A stretch of 64,000 nucleotides of DNA from Hyperoodon ampullatus (taxonomy: Eukaryota > Chordata > Mammalia > Artiodactyla > Ziphiidae): the NCBI GenBank assembly GCA_949752795.1, contig OX457057.1, forward strand, positions 156,961,980 to 157,025,979, given 5' to 3'. The notes below the pieces were generated by a model, which saw only the letters and a list, made by a program, of their open reading frames with translations, ran no database searches and had not been told where the DNA came from. The position numbers and the translations under genes are program-made. Positions 12,871 through 23,552 of this stretch are shown one piece after another; position 1 is the stretch's first letter, and each line of letters opens with the position of its first letter.

Positions 12871-13442
12871 CGTGTGTAGTGGGGGCTACATCCCAGCTTT
12901 CTGGTTGGCCTCACTGATGTCGCAGCCTTAGTACAGGTGCTGCACTGTGTATCTTTTCTGCAGATGCAGGTCATCATATTTAGTGTTTGACTTTAAAATA
13001 AATCAATTTACCTGCATTTGTGCTCGTCAATGAGCAACATATTAAAATGGAAAAGAAATTGAATTCTTGTTGGCTGAAACAAGTGCAAAACTTCCATTAT
13101 TTCTTCTATAGCTACCTTGCAAACAAAACCTTCTTAGGACTGCCAGAAAGTTCTAAATATCATGAATATCATTAATTTTGTGATAGGTTGATTGACATTT
13201 ATAGTTGGCTTTGGTCATGACGAAGTATAGAGAAATTACCAGCATAGATGAGTAAGTTGCCATTGGATAGAGATGGTGGTCTAAAGTTTTTCCATTTCTG
13301 GTTCCTCTTCTGATTTCTAATTCCATATTTGGTGATTTTAAATGAACATGGTACTACTCTATTCAAACAATTTTCTTTTTACCGGGTTAGGAATCTCAGT
13401 CACTTATGGTCTAATTAAGATGTTCCTAGAAATGTTAATTTC
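11226..13442. other. Intron sequence, mostly unrecognised
   Basis: Apart from the TG microsatellite at 12834-12869, I see no named repeat. The open frames at 12157-12468 and 12423-12620 overlap each other in different frames and resemble no family I know. They are treated as chance frames. Confidence 0.45.
12834..12869 (+). repeat. (TG)18 microsatellite
   Basis: Uninterrupted alternating TG over 36 bases, followed by CC and a short second GTGTG. Long pure TG tracts are usually polymorphic and can adopt Z-DNA. It lies deep in the intron, far from any exon. Confidence 0.97.
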
Positions 13443-14307
13443 TTTTTTTTTTTACATCTTTATTGGAGTATAATTGCTTTACAGTGGTGTGTTAGTTTCT
13501 GCTTTATAACAAAGTGAATCAGTTATACATATACATATGTTCCCATATCTCTTCCCTCTTGTGTCTCCCTCCCTCCCACCCTCCCTATCCCACCCCTCTA
13601 GGTGGTCACAAAGCACCAAGCTGATCTCCCTGTGCTATGCGGCTGCTTCCCACTAGCTATCTATTTTATGTTTGGTAGTGTATATATGTCCATGCCTCTC
13701 TCTCGCTTTGTCACAGCTTACCCTTCCCCCTCCCCATATCCTCAAGTTCATTCTCTAATAGGTCTGTGTCTTTATTCCTGTCTTACCCCTAGGTTCTTCA
13801 TGACATTTTTTTTTCTTAAATTCCATATATGTGTGTTAGCATACGGTATTTGTCTTTCTCTTTCTGACTTACTTCACTCTGTATGACAGACTCTAGGTCT
13901 ATCCACCTCATTACAAATAGCTCAATTTTGTTTCATTCTATGGCTGAGTAATATTCCATTGTATATATGTGCCACATCTTCTTTTTTTTTTTGCAGTATG
14001 TGGGCCTCTCATTGTTGTGGCCTCTCCCGTTGCGGAGCACAGGCTCCGGACGCACAGGCCCAGCGGCCATGGCTCACGGGCCCAGCCGCTCCACGGCATG
14101 TGGGATCTTCCCAGACCGGGGCACGAACCCGTTTCCCCTGCATTGGCAGGCGGACTCTCAACCACTGCGCCACCAGGGAAGCCCCTGTGCCACATCTTCT
14201 TTATCCATTCATCCAATGATGGACACTTAGGTTGTTTCCATCTCTGGGCTATTGTAAATAGAACTGCAATGAACATTTTGGTACATGACTCTTTTTGAAT
14301 TATAGTT
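13443..14307 (-). mobile_element. 5'-truncated L1 (3' UTR and ORF2 end), with a nested SINE
   Basis: The + strand starts with a T run and 'catctttattggagtataa', the reverse of the L1 3' end, then runs through the C-rich 3' UTR block into ORF2. The reverse frame reads the ORF2 end ([15 protein letters not shown]). Near-perfect duplications tagaaatgttaatttc (13427-13442) and tagaaatgtgaatttc (14308-14323) flank it, so it is a single 5'-truncated insertion. A CHR SINE is nested at 13984-14185. Confidence 0.92.
13984..14185 (-). mobile_element. CHR SINE nested in an L1, perfect TSD
   Basis: Full-length CHR copy. The 16-base duplication tgtgccacatcttctt, itself L1 sequence, occurs at 13968-13983 and 14186-14201. 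The order of events is clear: L1 inserted first, then the SINE. Confidence 0.96.
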
Positions 14308-14539
14308 TAGAAATGTGAATTTCATAACTGAAGAGAAAGGAACAGATATGAAATTGAAATATTATAATAGGGAGCTAACAATTGGAAATAAATGGACTGT
14401 TACACATTATAATCTTGAAATTATATTTCTTGTATTCTTAATTTTCCTCCAAAGAATATATCCTAGAATTACAACACTATTTTCACTGCCTTTTGCTTCT
14501 TTCTGCCTTAGGAATAAATCCTGGGCTAGTAGCTCACTT

Positions 14540-14860
14540 GGGGATTCCTTAGTTTCATCTTCTGAAGGCCTGAGCTTATGTGTTATTTCCCCTGGAAAGC
14601 CTTCCTTAATTTATAAGAGCTAGATGAAAGCCCTTCTGATATCCTTCTTCCAGTCTGTCCATCCTTCCTTCCTCCCAATACTAACTACATTATATCATCA
14701 CTGACTGCTTACTTGCCTGACTCCCAAAATTAGAAGCTCCTGGAGGCTGGGCCAGTGCCCATCTACTATTGCATTTCAGCGCTAGCCCCAGGCCTGGGGT
14801 ATAATAAGCACACACACATTTTCTTTTTTTTTTTTTTTTTAACTGAATGAATGACCTTAA
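14540..14860 (+). mobile_element. L2 LINE 3' end fragment
   Basis: It has 'ggaaagccttccttaattt', 'agaagctcctggaggctggg', 'gccccaggcctgggg' and a closing 'tgaatgaatga', the normal order of the L2 3' end. A run of 17 T at 14824-14840 interrupts it just before the end. Confidence 0.65.
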
Positions 14861-15296
14861 GGAGGATGTCATTATTTGAAGAAGTATCTGAAAATGATGA
14901 GTAGCTATTAAAGCTATCCAGAGTGTTGGGAGGAAGGTACATTTTATTTGTATTAACAGCAAAGGCAATTTCCTTGGAAGACTCAGCTTTCTTCCTTGAC
15001 TATCCACTTGACTATGAATTATTTGCTTGTTTTCCATTTCTCCAAAGGTGCATCAACTTTGAAACTTCTTCTCATGCTCCTTATCACTTCCTATGATCCC
15101 TGTTTAGTCTTTATTCTTGGTATAGAAGAGTACCTTTAGCTTATTATTTGGATAATTCATGAAAATCTATCTTACTTGACTACTAAGACTGGCCAAGCAA
15201 AGTGAAATTTGTTGCATTGTGCTATTATTTAAATTAATTGTTTTGCTGGTTGTGCCCCATTAAATATTCCTTCTTTTTGTTAAAAAAAATTATTTT

Positions 15297-15500
15297 GGGG
15301 GCTTCCCTGGTGGCGCAGTGGTTGAGAGTCCGCCTGCCGATGCAGGGGACACGGGTTCATGCCCCGGTCCGGGAGGATCCCACGTGCCATGGAGCGGCTA
15401 GGCCCGTGAGCCATGGCCGCTGAGCCTGTGCGTCCAGAGCCTGTGCTCCGCAACGGGAGAGGCCTCAGCAGTGAGAGGCCCGCGTACCGCAGAAGGAGAA
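15297..15500 (+). mobile_element. CHR SINE, full length
   Basis: Forward CHR SINE starting GCTTCCCTGG at 15301, with A-box-like TGGCGCAGTGG and an A-rich tail near 15490. The duplication aaaaaaaattatttt flanks it at 15282-15296 and 15501-15515. The same-orientation copy at 15704 lies about 200 bases downstream. Confidence 0.94.
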
Positions 15501-15703
15501 AAAAAAAATTATTTTTGTACATTGGTGGTCATTTTACATATAATCCTTTACAGTTACATTGGTAATTGTAATTGGTAGAGTCACTTTGGAATAAGTAACT
15601 TAACAAAAGAAGAACACAAGAATGTTTCTTCACCTGCACAGACTTTTCTCTCACATTGAAGTGGTTTCTGAAACCCCTATCCTCCCCATAAAGCTTTAGT
15701 GGA

Positions 15704-15912
15704 GCTTCCCTGGTGGCACAGTGGTTGAGAGTCCGCCTGCCGATGCAGGGGACACAGGTTCGTGCCCCGCTCCGGGAAGATCCCACATGCCGCAGAGTGG
15801 CTAGGCCCGTGAGCCATGGCCACTGAGCCTGCGCGTCCGGAGCCTGTGCTCCGCAACAGGAGAGGCCACAGCAGTGAGAGGCCTGCGTACCGCAAAACAA
15901 AACAAACAAAAA
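15704..15912 (+). mobile_element. CHR SINE, perfect TSD, (CAAA)-type tail
   Basis: Forward CHR SINE with the variant A-box TGGCACAGTGG and a tail of 'aaaacaaaacaaacaaa' type. The duplication aaagctttagtgga occurs at 15690-15703 and 15913-15926. It is an independent insertion, because its duplication differs from that of the neighbouring copy. Confidence 0.95.
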
Positions 15913-15939
15913 AAAGCTTTAGTGGAATAATGTCAGCCA

Positions 15940-16130
15940 GGCCAGACAATGTACTGGGTGCTTGATATATGGTCTTTCAGTCCCCATGACAATACTAAGG
16001 AGAATTAATTTTTAGCCCCATTTTGCAGATGAAGAAACTGAGACTCATGGAAAACAAAGAAATTTGTTTAAGTTCACAAGACTATTAAATAGCTCAGCCT
16101 GATTCATGCATAGATCTGTGTTCTTGCTGC
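15940..16130 (-). mobile_element. MIR SINE
   Basis: Reverse-complement MIR signals: 'agccccattttgcagatga', 'agaaactgagactcatgg' and a 'agttcacaagactattaaa' block. Old and diverged. Confidence 0.65.
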
Positions 16131-16149
16131 TGCAATGTATTGGAGTGTG

Positions 16150-17209
16150 TTCAGAGAGGTGATGAATAATACGAGGTCAGGAAACCAGGTTGTGTGATGA
16201 GAAAACTGGGTATGTGGCCTCACAATGATTGAGGAGAGGAAAAAAATCTTCAACTATCTTTTGTCACAAAGAAGAAGGATCAGGCATATTTTGTTTTGTT
16301 CCAGAAGGCAAAAGTATCTCTTGTAAATGTAGGCAATCCAGATTCTGAAATCACAAGTGCAGTTACTCGCTTCTAGGAGTTTTATTTAATTAAAAGTATG
16401 CATTGAATCTATAATTCAAAATTACTAAAAATTAAATTTGAGCTCAGTTAAAGGCTCTGAGTGGCATCTATTACATGCATCTGCTAAGTATGCCATCACA
16501 TTTTTCTTATATTAGAAGGAACAATACTTCCTGAATGATGGAGGTAAAGCCTCAAGTCTGTTTCATATCTGCCAGAATGAAAACAAAAATAATCTCATCT
16601 GTCTTCTTTTTGTCCTTCTATTAATAAGGTGTCAGTAGTTCTAAAGGAAGATAAAGTCAACTGGGGAGGTAGGAATGGAGAACTGCCTTAGTGCTCAAAG
16701 CCTTCATAAGGCAGAGGACATTGGACAAGTCAACTAATAACACCTACAATATTGTGGCGCTGAGGTGAGAGTCAACCACTAAACATGAAGTTCTTGGAGC
16801 TCATGAGAGGAGGCATGTAATGTTAAATTAATAAAACCTGATGAGAGATTGTGCACTGACTAGGAAGTGATGTGAAGAGGATCAAGAAACCCAGTGCTGG
16901 CTGGCCTGGTGGGTTGGCTAGTCTCTTCCCATCACAGTAGAGTGGCTGATGTTAACTGGGCAGGGGGAGAATTTAAGGATAAACAGGCAGCACCAAGGGA
17001 AGGTCTGCAGTTTTCTAATACTGTGTACTTTGGCATGGCCTGATGTTGGCTTGGTACATGGAAATACCAGGTGAATCTTATCATTCTTTCCTCTCCTTGA
17101 ATGGTAGAATAACTGTGGGTGCCCTTGCACCTGCGGATAAAAGGGTAAGAATCTGTTTTCCTTTCATGTAAAAGGATGCCGGGGCACTTTGATATCTAAT
17201 GGTACCATT
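16150..17209. other. Intron sequence, nothing recognised
   Basis: No named repeat, no splice-flanked open frame and no simple repeat seen in this stretch. Confidence 0.45.
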
Positions 17210-17221
17210 AAGACTGCACAG

Positions 17222-17427
17222 GGTTTCCCTGGTGGCGCAGTGGTTGAGAGTCCGCTTGCCGATGCAGGGGACACGGGTTTGTGCCCCGGTCCGGGAGGAT
17301 TCCACATGCCGCGGAGCGGCTGGGCCCGTGAGCCATGGCCGCTGAGCCTGCGCGCCTGGAGCCTGTGCTCCGCAACGGGAGGGGCCACAACAGTGAGAGG
17401 CCCGCGTACCGCAAAAAAAAAAAAAAA
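17222..17427 (+). mobile_element. CHR SINE, perfect TSD
   Basis: Forward CHR SINE with A tail at 17413-17427. The 12-base duplication aagactgcacag occurs at 17210-17221 and 17428-17439. The first base differs from most copies (GTTTCCCTGG). Confidence 0.95.
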
Positions 17428-17536
17428 AAGACTGCACAGTGCTAGTCACAGTGGTGCAGGGGAAGGTGGCTTTCTGAAGCACACTAATTCCACTCCAGAA
17501 CGCAGAAATACATTAAGTATGAGAAGCTGCCATCAT

Positions 17537-17592
17537 CCTTCCTCCCTCCCTCCCTTCCTTCCTCCTTCCCTCTTTCTCCCTCCCTTCCTTCT
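17537..17592 (+). repeat. Polypyrimidine (CCTT/CCTCC) tract
   Basis: About 56 bases of pure C and T made of CCTCCC and CCTT units. It is purine-rich on the opposite strand and could form triplex DNA. Confidence 0.9.
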
Positions 17593-17599
17593 GCCAACA

Positions 17600-17840
17600 A
17601 ATACTCACTGAGCACCTTTTTTATTTTGAGCACTTGCTAGGTTCTGGGAATCCAATGGTGTACAAAACAGATATGACCCCCACCTTCTTAGAGTTTACAA
17701 ACTAGTAATAATAAAGAAAAAAATTACAAATTGAGATGTGTGTGTAAAAGATGCACCCAAACATTTTAATAGAAGGGCTTGATTTAGGTTGGTTCAAGGG
17801 AAAGATTCTCTGAAGCAGTAACATGGCAAATGAGCCTTGA
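17600..17840 (+). repeat. Ancient dispersed repeat (unassigned family), copy 1
   Basis: It shares an ordered set of blocks with copies near 25085, 28820, 40005, 45660, 55690 and 59885: 'actgagcacc', then 'ctgggaatccaatggtgtacaa', then 'cttagagtttacaaactag'. It resembles old mammalian-wide repeats, but I cannot name the family. Confidence 0.5.
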
Positions 17841-17862
17841 AGAACGTGTGGTCTAAAGCAAG

Positions 17863-18070
17863 AGTTGGCAAGCTATGGTCTATAGGACAGATTTGGCTGC
17901 CACCTGTTTTTGTGTAAAACACAGCCACACTGTTCACCTAGGTATCCTATGGCTGCTTTCTCAATACTATGGTAGCATTGAGTAGTTGTGACTGAGACGA
18001 TATGGCCTTCAAAGCCTAAAACATTTACTATTTTGCCTTTTACAGAAAAAGCTTGTTGACCCCTGGTCTA
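17863..18070 (-). mobile_element. hAT-type non-autonomous element (MER, Charlie-like)
   Basis: The block runs from 'gttggcaagctatggtc' to 'acagaaaaagcttgttgacc', with 'acacagccacactgttcacc' and 'cctaaaacatttactatt' inside. The same element occurs at 45273-45482 in this orientation and at 58237-58437 in the opposite one. Subfamily not assigned. Confidence 0.6.
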
Positions 18071-18292
18071 GAAAATACTTGAAAATAAGAGCTATGATAT
18101 TTAGTTTGACCCATGCATTTTCAGCCAATGTGGGCCATAGACTTTGCATGACTGAAATGTTTGTGGGCACAATTTTGTTGTTTTTTGGATGTGATGGCGT
18201 ATGTCTCTTCATGAAGTAGGCTTTAAGCAAAAAAGCTTTCTCTGAAACTTGACATTGCATAATTCAAGTGGATTTTCTATTTGTGGAGAGTG

Positions 18293-18533
18293 TTATGACA
18301 TAGTGGTTGTGAGCTTTACATGGAATCAGATTATTTTGAATTCAAATACTGGCTTTACCACTTAGGAGCTTCACTTATGTGCTGTGTTATTTACCCTTAT
18401 TACTCTTTGCTTTTCTCATCAGTAAGAGAGAAGTACTTATAGTTCTGACCTCATGTAATTACTGTGAAAATTCCATGAGATAATAATGCAAAAGATTACT
18501 TAGTACAATGACTAACATAAAGTAAATGCTGAA
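18293..18533 (+). mobile_element. MIR SINE, nearly full length
   Basis: Forward MIR in the expected order: 'tgacatagtggttgtgagc', 'tggctttaccacttaggag', 'cttttctcatcagtaagag' and an end near 'aaagtaaatgctgaatac'. Confidence 0.75.
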
Positions 18534-18534
18534 T

Positions 18535-19053
18535 ACATATCATACATTATAATTATTTTTAAGATACAAAAACATTTTCATAAAATGACACATCAGTGTT
18601 TGTAATGTCATCCCATAAACAGTATTCACAGTTTTTCTTTTATTTTCTATTCTAATAAACACATTTTTTCATGATGTCTGAGGATAAATAAAAGAGGTGA
18701 CATCTAAGTCACAATTTTGCAATGATTGGAATTGATGTTATAATATTTTGAAAATTTTAGCATGTTCACAAAGTTAAATTTTTTTTAAACTCTGGAAATT
18801 TGAGGGTTTTGCCTGCTATGTCTCCCGCATCTCCCTCTCCCAGTGCTATATTTAGGGGGCGTGTGCTTCTTACTGAACTTCACTGCATATTCCCAACTGC
18901 CTGCAGCTTTGCGTATCTGTGAATGTCCATTGAGGCATGTCTTCCTTCTTACTGCTTCCTCAGTCTACAACTCCAGCCTGTATTAACCCTGTAGCTTTAA
19001 GTCCAACCCCACCCAACACAACAGTTCTTGGGTTTATTTTCAGCTATTCAAGA
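18535..19053. other. AT-rich intron sequence, nothing recognised
   Basis: No named repeat or gene signal seen. Confidence 0.4.
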
Positions 19054-19067
19054 GAGGGCCAATTCTT

Positions 19068-19270
19068 TTTTTTTTTTTTTTGCAGTACGCAGGCCTCTCA
19101 CTGTTGTGGCCTCTCCCGTTGTGGAGCACAGGCTCCGGACGTGCAGGCTCAGCGGCCATGGCTCACGGGCCCAGCCGCTCCGCGGCATGTGGGATCTTCC
19201 CGGACCGGGGCACGAACCCGTGTCCCCTGCATCGGCAGGCCGACTCTCAACCACTGTGCCACCAGGGAAG
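19068..19270 (-). mobile_element. CHR SINE, perfect TSD, 5' end clipped
   Basis: Reverse CHR SINE with T run at left. The duplication gagggccaattctt occurs at 19054-19067 and 19271-19284. The tRNA-like head ends in CCAGGGAAG instead of CCAGGGAAGCCC, so the last bases of the 5' end are missing. Confidence 0.94.
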
Positions 19271-19301
19271 GAGGGCCAATTCTTGTAACCTTTTCTTATT
19301 G

Positions 19302-19326
19302 TCTCTCTCTCTCTCTCTCTCTCTCT
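19302..19326 (+). repeat. (TC)12 microsatellite
   Basis: Pure TC dinucleotide run of about 25 bases, just after the CHR SINE target duplication. Confidence 0.93.
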
Positions 19327-19329
19327 ATT

Positions 19330-20409
19330 TGTTGTCTATAGTCCCTGTTCTGATCTGTCCACTCCTCCCACCGCCATCTCACCCTAGCCCATTCTGCCCT
19401 AAATTTCCAGCTTTGGTTCCAGTTTCCTGTGACTCTGATGTGCCGGACACATGGGTGCTGATTGATTATCATCTGAAAAACTGCGAGGTGATGGGGTGAC
19501 AACAGTGAAAGCTGATTGTCTTGCACGCACTCTGCTCAGCGTCCCTTCTCCTTTTCCAGGCCTCAGTTCCCTGCTGAGCAATGGAGTTCTCACCATGCTG
19601 TTCATGAAACTGGCACCCAGCACTTCCCTTAAAATGCCTATTTGGTGGCCAGAAGTCATCCAACAGAAATTCAGTGAACACTGCAAAGCACATCCGCAAT
19701 GTACAGCAAGTGAGCCTGCTTGCACACCATGGTGATGGTTTCACAGCAACATGAAAATAAGCATTGGCCTGATTACCTAGTCAAGAAAAATTTTTAAAAA
19801 GAGAACGGGTAAAACAGAAATCAGGTAGTGGGGTATAGTCTGCTTCTGCTTTCTGACCCTTATTGGTTTATTTCTGTAGGCTACATGGTTACCTGGGAAA
19901 TACAAACATAGACTTGTGTTTTCAGAGGCATCAGATGATGATGCCAAAGCTTGAGAGAACCTTGAGATTATGTGCTCCACCGCCATCATTTGATAGATTA
20001 AGGACACAGGGAGGCTGGGTGCCTTACCCAGGATCACATGGAGGAGAAGCAGCATTGATAAACGTGGGTGGGAGGAGGACCAATTTGCAGGCAGCAGAGG
20101 GCTTTAGTGAACTACATGATTTTTTTGAGACAAATGTTGTTTCCTCCTTTTTGTTTTATTTTATTTAAAATTCTCTCATCTATCTATCCATCTATATATA
20201 TATATATAAAAGACATATAAAGTTTATATAAATGCATAAATTGGATATCATAAATTCTAGGCTTTTTTGTTTGCTCTCTCCTTCCTATTCTCTTCATTTC
20301 TCTGTAAACAATATTAAAAACCCTATATGTATCTTTCCATATTTTTCTCCATATTCATATATACATTATAGGGGCTTTTGTAGTCACTGTTTATTTTTAA
20401 TAAGACTGT
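19330..20409. other. Intron sequence with a MIR-like piece, otherwise unrecognised
   Basis: A reverse MIR-like fragment lies near 19965-20070 ('tgggtgccttacccaggatc'). A short (AT) run lies near 20193-20209. The rest, including the unique GC-richer part 19440-19740, matches nothing I know. Confidence 0.4.
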
Positions 20410-22985
20410 ATTAAAAGTATGTGATACATACTTTTCTGCATTTTTGTTTTTCTTACTCAATAGGGCCTCATGGAAATCTATCCAAGTCAGTTGACATAGT
20501 TATGATTCATTTGTTAGTGGCCATATAATATTTCATGGTTTGTGTCCTACATTATTCAGCCATTCTCTTATTGACAGCCCTAACTTTGTTTCCTGCTTTA
20601 CCACTATAATTCATGATGAAATAGATATCCTTGTGCATGTATCCTTATATTCTTTTTTCTCTGAGGCAGTGAAAAAGAAGTAGAATTACTAACTTTAAAG
20701 GTAAATGTATTTTTAATTTAGTAGATGTTGCCAGATTAATTTTCTGATGAATTGTAAAATTTCACATTTCTACAGTGTATGAGAGCACTCTTGTTTCTGC
20801 ATTCCTGTCACTAATAGGCCTTTTTGCTCTTTTTTCTGCTGTGACAAGCTGATGGGGGTGGGGGAGTGAATCTCCTTGATACTTAGAGTGCCCTTTCTTT
20901 GACTACCAGAGAGTCTAAGCATCTTATCCAGTATTTATTTGCCCCGCTTTTTCCTGCATAAGAAACCAATCAATCGTTGACTTCAGGGAGCTTTCTGCGC
21001 TCATTCTTAAATAGAAAATAACTGTCATTTGCCTGATAGTTGAGTAAAGCTTACATCATGAAAGAGGGGAAAAAGAGTGATAAGAGTATTTATTGGCCTT
21101 GTGAATTTCCTTTTATGTGAATTGTCCATCGATGTTCTTTGACCATTTTCATTCATTCATTCATTCTTTTTTTTGTTCTCTACCCCCACTCCCTATTTTG
21201 GTTATTTTCTTGTAAGAGCTCTGTGAAAATTCAGATAATAACCTTTTTTTTTTAACATCTTTATTGGAGTAGAATTGCTTTACAATGGTGTGTTAGTTTC
21301 TGCTTTATAACAAAGTGAATCAGTTAGACATATACATATGTCCCCATATCTCTTCCCTCTTGCATCTCCCTTCTTCCCACCCTCCCTATCCCACCCCTAT
21401 AGGTGGTCACAAAGCACTAAGCTGATCTCCCTGTGCTATGCGGCTGCTTCCCACTAGCTATCTGTTTTACCTTTGGTAGTGTATATATGTCCATGCCACT
21501 CTCTCACTTTGTCACAGCTTACCCTTCCCCCTCCCTGTATCCTCAAGTCCATTCTCTACATCTGCATCTTTATTCCTGTCCTGCCTCTAGGTTCTTCATG
21601 ACCATTTGTTTTCTTTTTTTTTTTTTAGATTCCATATATATGTGTTAGCATACGGTATTTGTTTTTCTCTTTCTGACTTACTTCACTCTGTTTGGCAGAC
21701 CCTAGGTCCCTCCACCTCACTACAAATAACTCAGTTTCGTTCCTTTTTACGGCTGAGTAATATTCCGTTGTATATATGTGCCACATCTTCTTTATCCATT
21801 CATCTGCAGATAGTAACTCTTCTCTATCTCTTCATTAAAAACATTTTTCTCAAATTCATCATTTATCTGTTGTCATTAGCCAATCATATTGGGGTTTTTT
21901 GCCACCCATATTTCAAAAATGAGAATATTTCACATTTATTTAAAGATGTTTTTCTCTACAGAGGCATAGGGAAAGTTTTTGAGAAAATTTTACACTTTCT
22001 GTAATAGTAATCTTTCTTTTTTTTTTAATAGTAATCTTTCTTAAATGAACCAGGATTACAGACACCAAAAGGAACCTGTCAGTTTACAGTTACAAAATAT
22101 GATTACAATAGGAGACACACATGTGTCTGGAATGGAACCCCTCCAGATAATCCGGAGAAAAATGAAAAAATCTAATTTATTAGCACTGATAATACAGTTA
22201 ACATATTTTGTCACCCACACTCTCTCAAAGGAGTTACAGGTTTTAAAGAAGGAAAAGCTGTGAAATAAATGTAAACAAGATATTTTCAGATTAGATATGA
22301 TACATCAAGGACCTATATAGGGATTTGGGAGCAATTTAATCATATTGTCATTAACCTTTAATTATGATATATTTTGCCATGCAAAGATGTCTCATTTTTA
22401 TACAGTCAAATGTGTCTGTCTATCTTTTGTTTTATGGCTTTTGGATTTTCTGCCTTTGTTAAGATTTCCCCTACTCCTAGCTTATTATGTAATTTCCCTT
22501 GATTTTTCTTGAAGTTTTTATATTGCTTTATTTTTAATATTTAAATCTCTAGTCTGCCTGAAAATCACGTGTATATATGTTTATTAGTGGATAACCAGTT
22601 GTGCCAGCACCATTTATTAAATCTAACCTTCCCCACTGAATAACTGAATAAGCTACTATCTTTGACATATAACATTGTATATATAATCTTTAGGTTATCT
22701 AAATATTCTCTTTTATTTTTCATAGATCTATTTATTCCCATGTTAATGCGATTTTGATTCTATTATGGTAGATTTTTGTTGTATGTTCTTATATCTGATA
22801 AGAGAAGTTTCCCCTTACAATTCATTCATGTTATATTTTTCTTGACTACTTTAGGCATATAGTCTTTTTTATGAATTCACACTCATTGTAGCTAAGTATC
22901 CCCTAATGCCTGCTGGAATTCCAATTGCAATCGCATTAATTTATAAATTACTTTAGAAAGTATTAACTTATTACATGTCATATTC
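20410..22985 (-). mobile_element. Old L1 (L1M/HAL1-type), fragmented
   Basis: Reverse old L1 landmarks occur in order: 'ggccatataatatttcatgg' near 20519, 'gtagatgttgccagatta' near 20722, 'ttttatgtgaattgtcc' near 21111, 'ttttatggcttttggattt' near 22430 and 'accagttgtgccagcacc' near 22594. A younger L1 at 21243-21806 splits it. Some internal stretches (20817-21050, 21820-22370) are unclear and may be other sequence. Confidence 0.6.
21243..21806 (-). mobile_element. 5'-truncated L1 (3' UTR and last part of ORF2)
   Basis: It starts with a T run and 'catctttattggagtag', then the C-rich 3' UTR, and stops soon after entering ORF2. The flanks cagataataac (21232-21242) and cagatagtaac (21807-21817) match at 10 of 11 bases, so this is a short 5'-truncated insertion of the same L1 group as 13443-14307. 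Confidence 0.9.
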
Positions 22986-23049
22986 AGTGGAGGATTATAA
23001 AAACTCTTTAAAGACCAGACTCACACTGATGGGGATACACTAGAGTGTT

Positions 23050-23552
23050 GTACAGCCAAACCTTGTTTGGTTGTGCTTTTGCTTTATTGCACTTTGCACA
23101 TACTGCATTTTTTACACATAGAAGAAGGCTTGTGGCTATTCCTCATCAAGCAAGTCTGTTGGCACCATTTTTCCAACAGCATTTGCTCACTTCATGTCTC
23201 TGTGTCACATTTGGGCAAGTCTTGCAATATTTCAAGCTTTTTAATTATTATTATTGTTATGGTGATCTGTGATCAGTGATCTTTGTTGTTACTATTGCAA
23301 AAAGATTATGACTCACTGAAGGCTCAGATGATGGTTAGGATTTCTTAGTAATAAGATATTTTTTAATCAAGGTATATACATTGTTTTTTAGACATAATGT
23401 TACTGCACACTTAATAGACTACAGTATAGTGTAAACATAACTTTTATATGCACCGGGAAACCAAAAAATTCATGTGACTCCCTTTATTGGGCTATTTGCT
23501 TTACTGTAGCGGTCTGGAACCGAACCGCAGTATCTCTAAGGTATGCCTGTAA
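23050..23552 (-). mobile_element. Tigger1-like DNA transposon, internally deleted
   Basis: The right end reads 'ctggaaccgaaccgcagta' and 'taaggtatgcctg', the reverse complement of the Tigger1 5' end. The left end holds 'gctttattgcactttgcac' from the other terminus. Only the two terminal regions remain, and the transposase gene is missing, as in non-autonomous TcMar-Tigger derivatives. Confidence 0.8.

Noticed and set aside
15301..15380. tRNA-like A-box and B-box sequences
   Set aside because: They are the tRNA-derived heads of CHR SINEs. No cloverleaf with a complete acceptor stem or proper anticodon arm follows, so these are not tRNA genes.
19440..19740. GC-richer unique stretch with several overlapping open frames on both strands
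   Set aside because: No frame resembles a known protein and none is bounded by convincing splice sites, so I did not call an exon.
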